DNA from: JALOLG01 sp963776935 | GTDB lineage: Bacteria; Actinomycetota; Acidimicrobiia; Acidimicrobiales; Ilumatobacteraceae | Direction of reading: 5' to 3' | Assembly: GCA_963776935.1 (NCBI GenBank) | Contig: CAVZOP010000002.1 | Coordinates: 992,001 to 1,056,000, forward strand | Length of the DNA stretch: 64,000 nt | In this document: positions 38,538 to 47,040 of the stretch, in pieces | How positions within the stretch are numbered: the first letter of the stretch is position 1 | Layout of the letters: every line of letters starts with the position of its first letter | Translations under genes and position numbers: made by a program | Notes under the pieces: generated by a model | Database searches by the model: none | Told to the model about the DNA's origin: nothing | What the model saw: the letters and a program-made list of their open reading frames with translations, nothing else

Positions 38538-39461
38538 CGACGAGGTAACGGGCACCAACATCGCCGACCGTGGGATCGCACGGCCTGCCGCGTCGTCGAA
38601 GTCGAAGCTTGGACTTTCGTCGGGACCCCACAGGAGCACCATCAGCACGACGGCGTTGAAGATCGCGTGGGCGACGATGGTGGGCCCGATCCGGCGGAGC
38701 AGGTAGGCGCCGACACCGAACGCCGCGCCGACCGACGAAAGCACCATCACGAGGCCGATGTTGCCGGCGCCGCGCACCGGATCGAAGTGGGCCATCCCGA
38801 AGAAGATCGCCTGCACGGCAACGGCGGCCGCCGCCCCGAGCCGGGCTCGCAAGCCGCGCATCACGATCCCGCGAAACACCATCTCTTCGACGATCGGTGC
38901 CGCCACGACCGCCGTGATGGCCAGCGCGAACACGTACGCGCGGTCGGCGTCGATGTCGGAAACACGCTCGGTGTTGGGCGTGAGCGGGATGTCCAAGGCG
39001 AGGATCAAGGCGGCGACCGCGATCTGGACGACCAGCGCCGAGATCCAGATCAGCGGACCCCAGCCGGCGTCGCTCCAGCGCCAGCGCAGCCCGACGTCGG
39101 CACTCAGCCGCCCGGTCCCCCACTTGCGGCTGACGTACCAGCACCACACGACCGACGGTCCGTAGGCGAGCGTCGTGAGCACCGCGACGTACACGAGCAC
39201 CGGCCAGTCGAACCGCGTCAGCACGTCGATCAGCAACCGGCCGCTCACCAGCGATGCCAGCAGGATGGCGAGTGCACCGAACGCGGCCTTGAGTGGGAGC
39301 GACGGGTGCGGGGCGGCCGGCGGGGCGAGCGGGATCGGCGCCGGAGCGAACAGCGTGTGTGGCGCCCAGTCATGACCGTCGAAGTAGCGAGCGACGGGAT
39401 GCCCGTCCGGATCGGCATACCAGCCAGCGGGGGCCGACGAGGGTGGTGGGTGCTGTGTCAT
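38514..39461 (-). CDS. CPBP intramembrane metalloprotease with N-terminal DUF2510 module
   Basis: Residues 1-40 are a DUF2510 module (AGWYADPDGHPVARYFDGHDW). The rest (about 55-290) is a multi-pass CPBP/Abi domain with the protease motifs APIVEEMVFRGIVMRGL (EEx3R), FFGMAHFDP and IVAHAIFNAVV. Bacterial members process membrane or peptide substrates, often unknown. The fusion of DUF2510 to CPBP recurs in actinobacteria. ATG 39461 has about 20 bases of leader after a minus-strand TACGCT. Confidence 0.88.
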   Translation of the reverse strand: MTQHPPPSSAPAGWYADPDGHPVARYFDGHDWAPHTLFAPAPIPLAPPAAPHPSLPLKAAFGALAILLASLVSGRLLIDVLTRFDWPVLVYVAVLTTLAYGPSVVWCWYVSRKWGTGRLSADVGLRWRWSDAGWGPLIWISALVVQIAVAALILALDIPLTPNTERVSDIDADRAYVFALAITAVVAAPIVEEMVFRGIVMRGLRARLGAAAAVAVQAIFFGMAHFDPVRGAGNIGLVMVLSSVGAAFGVGAYLLRRIGPTIVAHAIFNAVVLMVLLWGPDESPSFDFDDAAGRAIPRSAMLVPVTSSSEIAVTG

Positions 39462-39500
39462 GGTCGCAAAGGTGGGAGGCGTAGCGTATTGCCGTGCACC

Positions 39501-40892
39501 GTGCCACCGTCGATGCCGCGGCGCATGCCCGCTTCGTTGTGGGACGACACGCTGCCCGACGCGCAGCGATGCAACTTCGAGTCGTTGCCCGGTGATGCCG
39601 AGTACGACGTCGTGATCGTCGGTGCCGGCCTCACCGGGGCCTGGACCAGCTACTACCTGGCGGCGGCCGATCCCACGTTGCGGATCGCCGTGCTCGAACG
39701 GGCGACGGTGGGTTTCGGGGCCAGCGGCCGCAATGGCGGATGGTGCTCGGCGCTGCTCCCGATGAGCCTGTCGACCGTCGCCAGCCGCCACGGACGCGAC
39801 TCGGCGATCGCCCTCCAGCGGGCGATGCACGACACCGTCGACGAGGTCGGTCGCGTCGTCGCCGCCGAGTCGATCGACTGCCACTACGCGAAGGGCGGAA
39901 GGATCGATCTCGCCCGATCGGCGCCGCAGGTCGACCGCATCCGCTCCGAGCTCGCGGAGTACGCGGAGCATGGGTTCGGCGACGACTACCGGTGGCTCGA
40001 CGCCGACGAGGCGCGCCGGACGTGCGCCGCCACCAACGTTCGCGGCGCGCTGTTCACACCTCATTCCGCGGTGGTCCATCCGGCGCGGCTGACACACGGG
40101 ATCGCCGCGGCCGCGGCTCGACGCGGGGTGCGGTTCTTCGAACGGACGGCGGTCGAGCACATCGATCCCCACCGCGTCACCACGCCCCACGGCGCGGTCC
40201 GCGCCGACGTGATCGTTCGCGCGACCGAGGCCTACACCACTCAATTCGCCGACCACCACCGCGATCTGATCCCGATCTACTCGCTGATGATCGCCACCGA
40301 ACCACTCGCTGACGAACAGTGGGCCTCGCTCGGACTCGCCGATCGTCCGACGTTCGCAGATGGCCGGCACGTCATCATCTACGGCCAGCGGACGGCCGAC
40401 GGCCGCCTGGCGTTCGGAGGGCGAGGTGCGCCGTACCACTGGGGTTCGGCCATCACACCGGCTTATGACACCGACGAGCGCGTGCGGGACCTGCTCGTCG
40501 CCAGCCTGGTCGATCTCTTCCCCTCGCTGGCAGAGACGCCCGTCACCCATCACTGGGGCGGTCCGCTCGGCGTGCCCCGTGACTGGCAGTGTTCCGTCAC
40601 GTTCGATCGGGCCACCGGCTACGCCACCGCCGGCGGCTACGTCGGTGACGGCGTCGCGACCACCAACCTCGCCGGCCGCACACTCGCCGATCTGATCACC
40701 GGCTCGAGCTCACCGATCACCGCCCTTCCGTGGGTCAGCCATCGCTCGCCGCGGTGGGAGCCGGAGCCGTTGCGCTGGGCCGGGGTCAACCTCGGCCGCC
40801 GGGCGGCCGCCCTGGCCGATCGGGCCGAGGCTCGCACCGACCGACCGAGCCGCGTCTGGGGCACCGCGCTCAAGACGCTCCTGCGTCGCTGA
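39501..40892 (+). CDS. FAD-dependent oxidoreductase (DAO / gamma-glutamylputrescine oxidase-like)
   Basis: Flavoprotein amine or amino-acid oxidase. The ADP-binding motif VVIVGAGLTGAWTSYYLA is near residue 35, then GFGASGRNGGWCSALLP, typical of the PuuB-like branch. The C-terminal FAD contact GYVGDGVATTNLAGRTLADL ends the fold. Substrate candidates are N-methylated or gamma-glutamyl amines, but no pathway partner is nearby. GTG 39501 is the first in-frame start after a TAGCGT box (39482-39487); ATG 39513 is an alternative. Confidence 0.87.
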   Translation: MPPSMPRRMPASLWDDTLPDAQRCNFESLPGDAEYDVVIVGAGLTGAWTSYYLAAADPTLRIAVLERATVGFGASGRNGGWCSALLPMSLSTVASRHGRDSAIALQRAMHDTVDEVGRVVAAESIDCHYAKGGRIDLARSAPQVDRIRSELAEYAEHGFGDDYRWLDADEARRTCAATNVRGALFTPHSAVVHPARLTHGIAAAAARRGVRFFERTAVEHIDPHRVTTPHGAVRADVIVRATEAYTTQFADHHRDLIPIYSLMIATEPLADEQWASLGLADRPTFADGRHVIIYGQRTADGRLAFGGRGAPYHWGSAITPAYDTDERVRDLLVASLVDLFPSLAETPVTHHWGGPLGVPRDWQCSVTFDRATGYATAGGYVGDGVATTNLAGRTLADLITGSSSPITALPWVSHRSPRWEPEPLRWAGVNLGRRAAALADRAEARTDRPSRVWGTALKTLLRR

Positions 40893-40938
40893 AGCTCGAC
40901 GGCCCGGCGTCGCTGTCACGCACCGGTTCGCGCCCGGG

Positions 40939-42543
40939 TCACGCGGGATAGCGGTCGGGCGGGTCCGGCGAGCTCAGCCAGGCGTCGAAGAACTCGTCGA
41001 GGTCACGCCCCGACACCTCGGCCGCGAGCGATCGGAAGTCGTCGCTCGTCGCCGAACTGCCGTGGTACCGAGCGACCCACTCACGGAGGATCGCGAAGAA
41101 GTCGTCGTCGCCGACCTCGCGACGCAGGGCATGCAGAACCATGCCACCGCCCTCGTACACACCGGTCCCGAACAGTTCACCGACGGTCGGCTCGTCGACG
41201 GCGATCGCCGCGCCTTGTTGTCCGAGCAACGCCGATTGCGCCGCTGACTCCAGTGGCTGCAGGCCGATCGAGTCGAGCCACATCCACTCGCCGTAGGTCG
41301 CGAACCCCTCGTTCAGCCAGATGTCCGACCACCTGGCCGGGCTGACTGCGTTGCCGAACCACTGATGGGCGAGCTCGTGGGCGAGCAGCAACTGCTGCAG
41401 ATATCCGAGCGTGCCGTCGAAATCGACAGAGCTGAACAACGACCTGCCCTGGGTCTCCATTGCCAGCCCCGGGAAGCTCTCGGTGATCGCCAGGCCGTAG
41501 GACGGGAACGGATAGGGACCGAACCACTCCTCGAAGAACTCGAGTTGGTCGATGGTGACGGGCTCGTACGCGTCGAGCGCCGCCCGCGACGACGTCAGCA
41601 CGGCGTGCACCAGGTCGACTCCGGCGACACTCTCGCCGTCCACCACCTCGTAGTCGCCGATGAGGAGGAGGACCGCGTACGTCGTCATCGGTTCGCGCTC
41701 CTCCCAGATCCACGTGACGTCGTCGCCGGTGTGGAGCTCGTCGAGCAGATCGCCGTTGGCAACCGCGGTGGTGCCCTCGGGCACGGTGATCGCGAACCGC
41801 CACGTCGCCTTGTCGGACGGATGGTCGGACGACGGGAGCCACGCGCTCGCCCCGTCGGGCTCGTTCAGTGCGTACGAACCGTCATCGGTGTCGTACCAGC
41901 CGACCGGAAATCCGGCCTCCATCGACCTCAGCCGATCCGGAGCCCCATAGTCCACGTCGACCACGACGTGGGAGCCGCTCGCTCGCGGCTCCGGAAGCTC
42001 CACCAGCAGCTCGTCAGCTTCCGTCGTCCATGGCACCACGACCCCGTCGGCCGACACCTCCAGGATCGCCAGGCCGGCCGCGTCCAGCGGCACCGTGTCG
42101 GTGTCGACCAGCAGCTCCAGATCGATCGTCACGTGCCCCGTCAACTGGTCCGTCGCCGGGGCGTAGGTCAGCGCCACGTCGTAGGCGATCACGTCGATGT
42201 CGGACGAACCGAGCTCCGGATACAGCGCGTCGCCGGCACCGAGGGTCGGCTCGACGGCCTCGACCGGACCGCTCGACGCCGGGCCGCCCGCGTTCGGCGA
42301 GGTCGGCGACGTTGTCGATTCGGGTGTCGATTCGGGTGTCGATTCGGGTGTTGATTCGGGTGTCGACGCGGTCGACTCGGGTGTCGTTGTCGTCGACTCG
42401 GGTGTCGAGGTGGATGTCGACGTCGGCAGCGCCGATTCGGCGCGTCTCGCGACCCCCGTCGGGGAGTTCGACGAACAGGCCGCCGCCAGCCCGATTCCGA
42501 CCAGCAGGATCGCCGCTGCCCGCTCCGATCCGGCCCGACGCAC
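40939..42543 (-). CDS. M1 family metallopeptidase lipoprotein
   Basis: Cell-surface zinc peptidase. The signal peptide ends with the lipobox GLAAAC. A tether of STPE repeats (about 35-75) leads to the M1 beta-sandwich domain and the gluzincin site LAHELAHQWFGN, with the third ligand in LNEGFATYGEW. ITESFPGLAMETQG stands where the exopeptidase GAMEN motif should be, as in atypical M1 proteins. GTG 42543 follows TACCGT by 7 bases. The domain ends soon after the catalytic region, so the helical C-terminal domain of full aminopeptidase N is absent. Confidence 0.9.
   Translation of the reverse strand: MRRAGSERAAAILLVGIGLAAACSSNSPTGVARRAESALPTSTSTSTPESTTTTPESTASTPESTPESTPESTPESTTSPTSPNAGGPASSGPVEAVEPTLGAGDALYPELGSSDIDVIAYDVALTYAPATDQLTGHVTIDLELLVDTDTVPLDAAGLAILEVSADGVVVPWTTEADELLVELPEPRASGSHVVVDVDYGAPDRLRSMEAGFPVGWYDTDDGSYALNEPDGASAWLPSSDHPSDKATWRFAITVPEGTTAVANGDLLDELHTGDDVTWIWEEREPMTTYAVLLLIGDYEVVDGESVAGVDLVHAVLTSSRAALDAYEPVTIDQLEFFEEWFGPYPFPSYGLAITESFPGLAMETQGRSLFSSVDFDGTLGYLQQLLLAHELAHQWFGNAVSPARWSDIWLNEGFATYGEWMWLDSIGLQPLESAAQSALLGQQGAAIAVDEPTVGELFGTGVYEGGGMVLHALRREVGDDDFFAILREWVARYHGSSATSDDFRSLAAEVSGRDLDEFFDAWLSSPDPPDRYPA
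42317..42364 (-). repeat. 12-base tandem repeat encoding an STPE tether
   Basis: Four copies of a GATTCGGGTGTC unit (one with a T change) encode TPES repeats in the lipoprotein linker. Related degenerate copies continue to about 42410. The copy number is likely variable between strains. Confidence 0.8.
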
Positions 42544-42550
42544 GGCGCGC

Positions 42551-42556
42551 ACGGTA
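42551..42556 (-). promoter_or_regulatory. -10 box for the M1 peptidase gene
   Basis: Minus-strand TACCGT, 7 bases before GTG 42543. The box overlaps an alternative upstream GTG (42552), which would then not be transcribed. Confidence 0.5.
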
Positions 42557-42702
42557 CCCCGCGCCGCTGGCAGATGGGGGTCATCGTCCCTGCTTGACGA
42601 TTCCCAGAAGCAGTCAAGACTTCGCAAAGTGACCTCAAGCGATGTGCCCTCGGCGTCGATCTGCTGTGTAGCAACCCCACCTGACAGGAGCGCTGGACCG
42701 CC

Positions 42703-44712
42703 ATGCAAGTTCGCAGATCAATGGTTAGCTGCGTCACCGCCGCTGCCTCGATCGCCGCGGTCCTGTTCGCTGGCCAAATCGCATCCTCAGGTGTGGCGTC
42801 CGCCGCCGCACCCACCTCCTGGCTCACCACGGTCAACGCCTACCGGGCGATGTCCGGTCTGGGCCCGGTCACCGAGAACACGACCTGGTCGGCCGAGGCT
42901 CAGGCGCACTCGTGCTACATGCTCTACAACGGCATCTCGCACGACGAGGTCCCCGGCAACCCCGGCTACACCCCCGGTGGCGACACGGCAGGCAACAGCG
43001 GCAACGTCGCCGTCAGCAGCAGCAGCGCCGCAACCGCCCGCAACCACATCGACCTCTGGATGTCCGGCCCGTTCCACGCGATCGGCATCCTGCGCCCCCA
43101 GCTCACGACGAGCGGGTTCGGCATCTGCGCCGACGATGCCGCGAGCGCGTGGCATTCCGGAGGGACGCTCGACGTGCTCCGCGGCATCAATCACCAGATC
43201 CCCAGCCCGACCACGGCGACCGTCTTTCCCGGCCGCGACGCGACGCTGTCGATGAACCGCTTCATCACCGAGTCGCCCAACCCACTGACGTTCTGTGGCT
43301 GGTCCGGCTCCGCTGGTCTCCCGCTGATCGCCATGATGCCCGGCGGCGTCACGGCGGCGAACGCAACGCTGGTCGGCCCGGCCGGCGAGATCGCGACATG
43401 CGTGCTGCACGGCGAGAACACCAACGGCACGGCCCAGTCGATCCTGCGCTCCGACAACGCCGTGGTCGTCGTACCCCGCGAGCCACTCGCCCCCGGTACG
43501 TACACCTCGACCGTCACCTCGACGGGCGGCAACGTCACGTGGTCGTTCACGATCGACCCGAACGCCGAACTGCAGACGCCGTCGATCGTTCTCCCCGACA
43601 CAGCCCCGGCGAGCGCCCGCTCGTCGTTCGAGCCCGTCGTGCCGTACCGCTACGCCGACTCCCGGGTAGGCCGCAAGGTCGTCCCGATCCAGGCCGGCGT
43701 TCCGACGACGGTCGACTTCGGCGATACCGCGATCACCGCCGTGAGCGCCAACTTCACCGTCGACCGCCCTTCCGCCTCCGGGTTCCTCACCGTCTACAAC
43801 TGCTCGTCTGCAGTCCCCGTTGTGTCGACCCTGAACTTCACGGCCAGCGCCGTCCCGAACCAGGCGTTCGTCGCCCTCTCACAGGGCAAGCTGTGCCTGT
43901 ACTCCCCGGTCGACACCGAGATCATCATCGACGTCAACGGCTACTTCCGGGCCGGCTCGAGCGGTAGCTCCTCCGGCTTCTACCCGGTCGCACCGAACCG
44001 GCTGTACGACACCCGCCCGGATGACGTGCTCGCCCTCGAAGCCGGCGTGCCCCGCGCGATCCCCGTCGAAGGTGTGGCCGGCGGCGCCCCCGCCAATGCC
44101 AACGCCGTGGCGCTCAACCTCACCGTCGTCGCCCCGTCCGGCTACGGCTTCATCAGGGCCTACCCGTGCGACCAGAGCGCGAGCAGCGAGGTGTCGAACG
44201 TCAACTTCGAGCCCCTCGAGAACCGACCCAACTCGGCGATCGTCCCGACCTCCGCCAGCGGCACGATCTGCGTCGTCTCCAACGCCGCCACCGACCTGCT
44301 CGTCGACATCGCCGGCTACTTCGTCGCCGACGCCGGTTTCCAGTACACCCCACTCGTGCCGGTCCGGCTGCTCGACACCCGCTCGATCTACACCAACCTC
44401 AATCCCGACACCGGTGGTGCGACACTCGCCGCCGGCCAGATCGTGCGACTCGACGTCGCCGGCACCCGCGGCATCCCAGCCGACGCCGAGGCGGTGTCGG
44501 TGAACGTCACCGCGGCCGGGGCCGACGGTGCGGGCTTCGTGACGGTCTACCCATGTGGCGCCCTGCCCAACGTGTCGAACCTGAACTTCAGTGCGTCGAC
44601 ACCAGCCATCGCCAACGGGGCGCTCGTGCCGCTCTCCGACAACGGCGACGTGTGCCTCTTCGCCAGCAACGCCGTTCACCTCATCGTCGACATCAACGGC
44701 GTGTGGTCCTGA
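42703..44712 (+). CDS. Secreted CAP-domain protein with three tandem actinobacterial surface repeats
   Basis: A 669-residue exported protein. The signal peptide is at 1-35. A CAP/SCP domain is at about 40-190 (VNAYRAMSGLGPV, WSAEAQAHSCYML, GPFHAIGIL, FGICADD). A linker beta domain lies at about 195-305. Three repeats follow at about 309-425, 426-544 and 545-669. Each begins near RLYDTR or RLLDTR, has a V-x-VYPC or AYPC strand followed by SNLNF, and ends in DINGVWS, DVNGYF or DIAGYF with a cysteine pair. The repeats have no name known to me. An AGGAG lies 13-17 bases before ATG 42703. The role is probably cell-surface or matrix (inference). Confidence 0.88.
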   Translation: MQVRRSMVSCVTAAASIAAVLFAGQIASSGVASAAAPTSWLTTVNAYRAMSGLGPVTENTTWSAEAQAHSCYMLYNGISHDEVPGNPGYTPGGDTAGNSGNVAVSSSSAATARNHIDLWMSGPFHAIGILRPQLTTSGFGICADDAASAWHSGGTLDVLRGINHQIPSPTTATVFPGRDATLSMNRFITESPNPLTFCGWSGSAGLPLIAMMPGGVTAANATLVGPAGEIATCVLHGENTNGTAQSILRSDNAVVVVPREPLAPGTYTSTVTSTGGNVTWSFTIDPNAELQTPSIVLPDTAPASARSSFEPVVPYRYADSRVGRKVVPIQAGVPTTVDFGDTAITAVSANFTVDRPSASGFLTVYNCSSAVPVVSTLNFTASAVPNQAFVALSQGKLCLYSPVDTEIIIDVNGYFRAGSSGSSSGFYPVAPNRLYDTRPDDVLALEAGVPRAIPVEGVAGGAPANANAVALNLTVVAPSGYGFIRAYPCDQSASSEVSNVNFEPLENRPNSAIVPTSASGTICVVSNAATDLLVDIAGYFVADAGFQYTPLVPVRLLDTRSIYTNLNPDTGGATLAAGQIVRLDVAGTRGIPADAEAVSVNVTAAGADGAGFVTVYPCGALPNVSNLNFSASTPAIANGALVPLSDNGDVCLFASNAVHLIVDINGVWS

Positions 44713-44736
44713 ACGGTTCGGGGTGAACGCCCGCCC

Positions 44737-46241
44737 TCACCGGCGGATCAGCGGATCGGCGACCGACGCCCGGTAGCGCACGGTGTGCACCGAGTCACCC
44801 GACAGGATCGACCCGCGTGCGAGGAGCCGTCCGTGCTCCCAGTTCGACAGGCCGAGCTCGGGCGTGTCGAGCGCGTACTGCCCGTCGACCCACCGCGTGA
44901 ACCCGTCACCGACGAACGGCGCATCGACGGCGGCGTAGAAGCGGTCGTGCTCGGTGTCGTCGCCGCTGATGAGCGACGCGATGAAGCGTGGGCTGTATCG
45001 GTTGCACAGCCGCACCGCGGTGTCGACGTCTTCGACCACGACCAGCGACATCTCGGGCGAGTGCTCCCACTCCCATTCGGTGCGCAACTCATCGACGCCG
45101 ATCGGCGACGCGAACGGCTCGTCGTGGTCGCCGTCGGCGCGCCGGACGACCACACGACGGGCGAACGCCTCCTCCTCGACGTATGCCACGGACTCCGCTT
45201 CGACGTGGAGCCGGCCATCGGTGCCCCGGGCGGCCGCCGCCTCGCGGAGCGCAGCGACGGCTATGGGAACCAATTCGGCGGCCCGCGTCACCGGGACGCA
45301 GCAGACGTTGACGGTGTTGCACACCTTGCGGTCGAGTGAGCTCACGAGCGTCTGGTGGAGGCGTTCGGGGTCGGCGGTCTCCCCTGCCACGATCCACGCC
45401 CCACCCGTGCCGTGCAGGCTGACGGCGACGCCGGCCTGACGGGCGACCGCACCGAGTTGGGCGACGGCCGGCCCCGATCCCCTGGCGACCGCGAGTGCCA
45501 GGCGACGATCGCCGAACAGCGCCCAGCCCGCTGAACGCTCCGCCGAATCGACGAGGGCGACGGTTCCCAGCGGCAGCCCCGACGCGGTGAGCGCCGGCCC
45601 GAGGGCGTGTTCGACGATCGCCCGTGCCGTCCCGAGGGCATCGGAGCCGATCCGGAACACGGCCGTGTTGCCGGTGCGCACCACGCCGGCCGCGTCGGCG
45701 AACACGTTCGGGCGTCCTTCGAACACGAACCCGACGACGCCGAGCGGAGCACGCCGGATGTCGACGGCCCACCCTTCGTGGACCCGGGTGTCGGCGACGC
45801 GGTCGCGGGCGGCGGGAGCGTCGCGCCACGTGCGCAGCCCGGCGATCATGTCGGCCCGCATCTTCGCTGACAGCTCGAGGCGCGTCGTCGAACGACCGCC
45901 GGCCGCGGCCCGCTGCGACATCGCTGCGGTTCGCCGCCGCGATCGGAGCGAACGTGGTGTCGTCGGCGAGACGGTCGGCGAACACGTCGAAGAACCGCGT
46001 GATCTGCCGCGTCGTCGCACGATCCGAGGACCTCGAAGGCGGCGACGGCGGAGTCGACCGCGGCCGTCGCGAGCGCGTGTTGTGCGGCGGGGACGTGGAG
46101 GAGGTCGCCCGTGTCGTGCACGACGACCAGGCGGTCGCCCGCCGCGAACCGCTCCGCCAGATCAGCGGGCACGAACGTCACGCGGTCACCACCGAAGACG
46201 ATCGGTTGCCCGGCCGTGAGGGAGCCCAGCTGTTCGATCAT
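44737..46241 (-). CDS. ProA-like aldehyde dehydrogenase (glutamate-5-semialdehyde dehydrogenase family), two frameshifts
   Basis: NADP-dependent reductive dehydrogenase by fold. RRAPLGVVGFVFEGRPNVFA and RTGNTAVFRIGSDAL correspond to the ProA cofactor region. SLDRKVCNTVNVCCVP carries the catalytic cysteine. EWEWEHSPEMSLVVVEDVD and SGDDTEHDRFYAAVDAP match the ProA C-terminus. The N-terminal 110 residues (MIEQLGSLTAGQPIVFGG) look unlike standard ProA. Indels lie near 46020 and 45930. ATG 46241 follows TAGTTT by 8 bases. There is no proB nearby, so a proline role is uncertain; a related acyl-phosphate reduction is possible. Confidence 0.75.
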
Positions 46242-46249
46242 GACCTTCG

Positions 46250-46259
46250 AAACTAGATT
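46250..46259. promoter_or_regulatory. Two overlapping divergent -10 boxes
   Basis: Minus-strand TAGTTT (46250-46255, 8 bases from ATG 46241) and plus-strand TAGATT (46254-46259, 7 bases from GTG 46267) share two bases. Both start codons lie within 26 bases, so the two promoters should exclude each other. Confidence 0.6.
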
Positions 46260-46266
46260 GCGCACG

Positions 46267-46983
46267 GTGAGCACCGACAACAACAGCGGGCACGGCGATG
46301 GCGCTCAGTTGTATTTCCGCCAACTGCTCTCGGGCCGCGACTTCGCGGTCGGCGACCCGATCGCCTCGCAGATGGTCAACTTCGCCTACCTGATCGGAGA
46401 CCGGGCCAGCGGCGAGTGCCTGCTCGTCGATCCCGCGTACGCCGTCGGCGAGTTGCTCGACACCGCCGCCGCCGATGGCATGCGCGTCACCGGGGTCCTG
46501 GCGACGCACTACCACGCCGACCACATCGGCGGTTCGATGATGGGCCTCGACATCGAGGGGATCGCGGCGCTGCTCGAACGTCAGGCCTGCCCGATCCACG
46601 TCCAGCGGGCAGAGGTTCCTTGGGTCGTGCGGACAACAGGGCTCACGCCTGCCGACGTGGACGCCCACGACCCCGGCGACATCGTGTCGGTCGGGGCGAT
46701 CGACGTCGAGCTGGTCCACACCCCGGGGCACACGCCCGGGAGCCAGTGCTTCTTCGTCCACGGCCGGCTCGTGTCCGGCGACACGCTGTTCCTCGACGGG
46801 TGCGGTCGCACCGACCTACCCGGCAGCGACGCGAGCGCGATGGCCGAGAGCCTCAACCGGCTGTCAAAGATCCCCGACGACATCATCCTCTACCCGGGTC
46901 ACCGGTACTCGATCGCGTCGAGCGCCCTGATGGGCTCCGTCAAAGCATCGAACTGGGTCTTCGACCGCCTCGCCAACCAATAA
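46267..46983 (+). CDS. Metallo-beta-lactamase-fold hydrolase (glyoxalase II / persulfide dioxygenase-like)
   Basis: A 238-residue metal hydrolase. The signature ATHYHADHIGGS, HTPGHTPGSQCF, SGDTLFLDGCGRTDLPGSD and LYPGHRYS are those of the glyoxalase II/ETHE1 group. Acting on a thioester or persulfide is likely, but the thiol carrier (mycothiol in actinobacteria) is inferred. GTG 46267 is set by the TAGATT box. A hairpin terminator follows the stop within 7 bases. Confidence 0.9.
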   Translation: MSTDNNSGHGDGAQLYFRQLLSGRDFAVGDPIASQMVNFAYLIGDRASGECLLVDPAYAVGELLDTAAADGMRVTGVLATHYHADHIGGSMMGLDIEGIAALLERQACPIHVQRAEVPWVVRTTGLTPADVDAHDPGDIVSVGAIDVELVHTPGHTPGSQCFFVHGRLVSGDTLFLDGCGRTDLPGSDASAMAESLNRLSKIPDDIILYPGHRYSIASSALMGSVKASNWVFDRLANQ

Positions 46984-46989
46984 CCCGAC

Positions 46990-47032
46990 CTGTCTGCCTC
47001 AGACGACGCCACGGCTCATCTGAGGCAGACAG
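46990..47032. terminator. Bidirectional hairpin terminator
   Basis: A 14-base perfect stem (CTGTCTGCCTCAGA with its complement at 47019-47032) and a 15-base loop, between the stops of two convergent genes (46983 and 47041). Confidence 0.8.
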
Positions 47033-47040
47033 TTCGGTTT

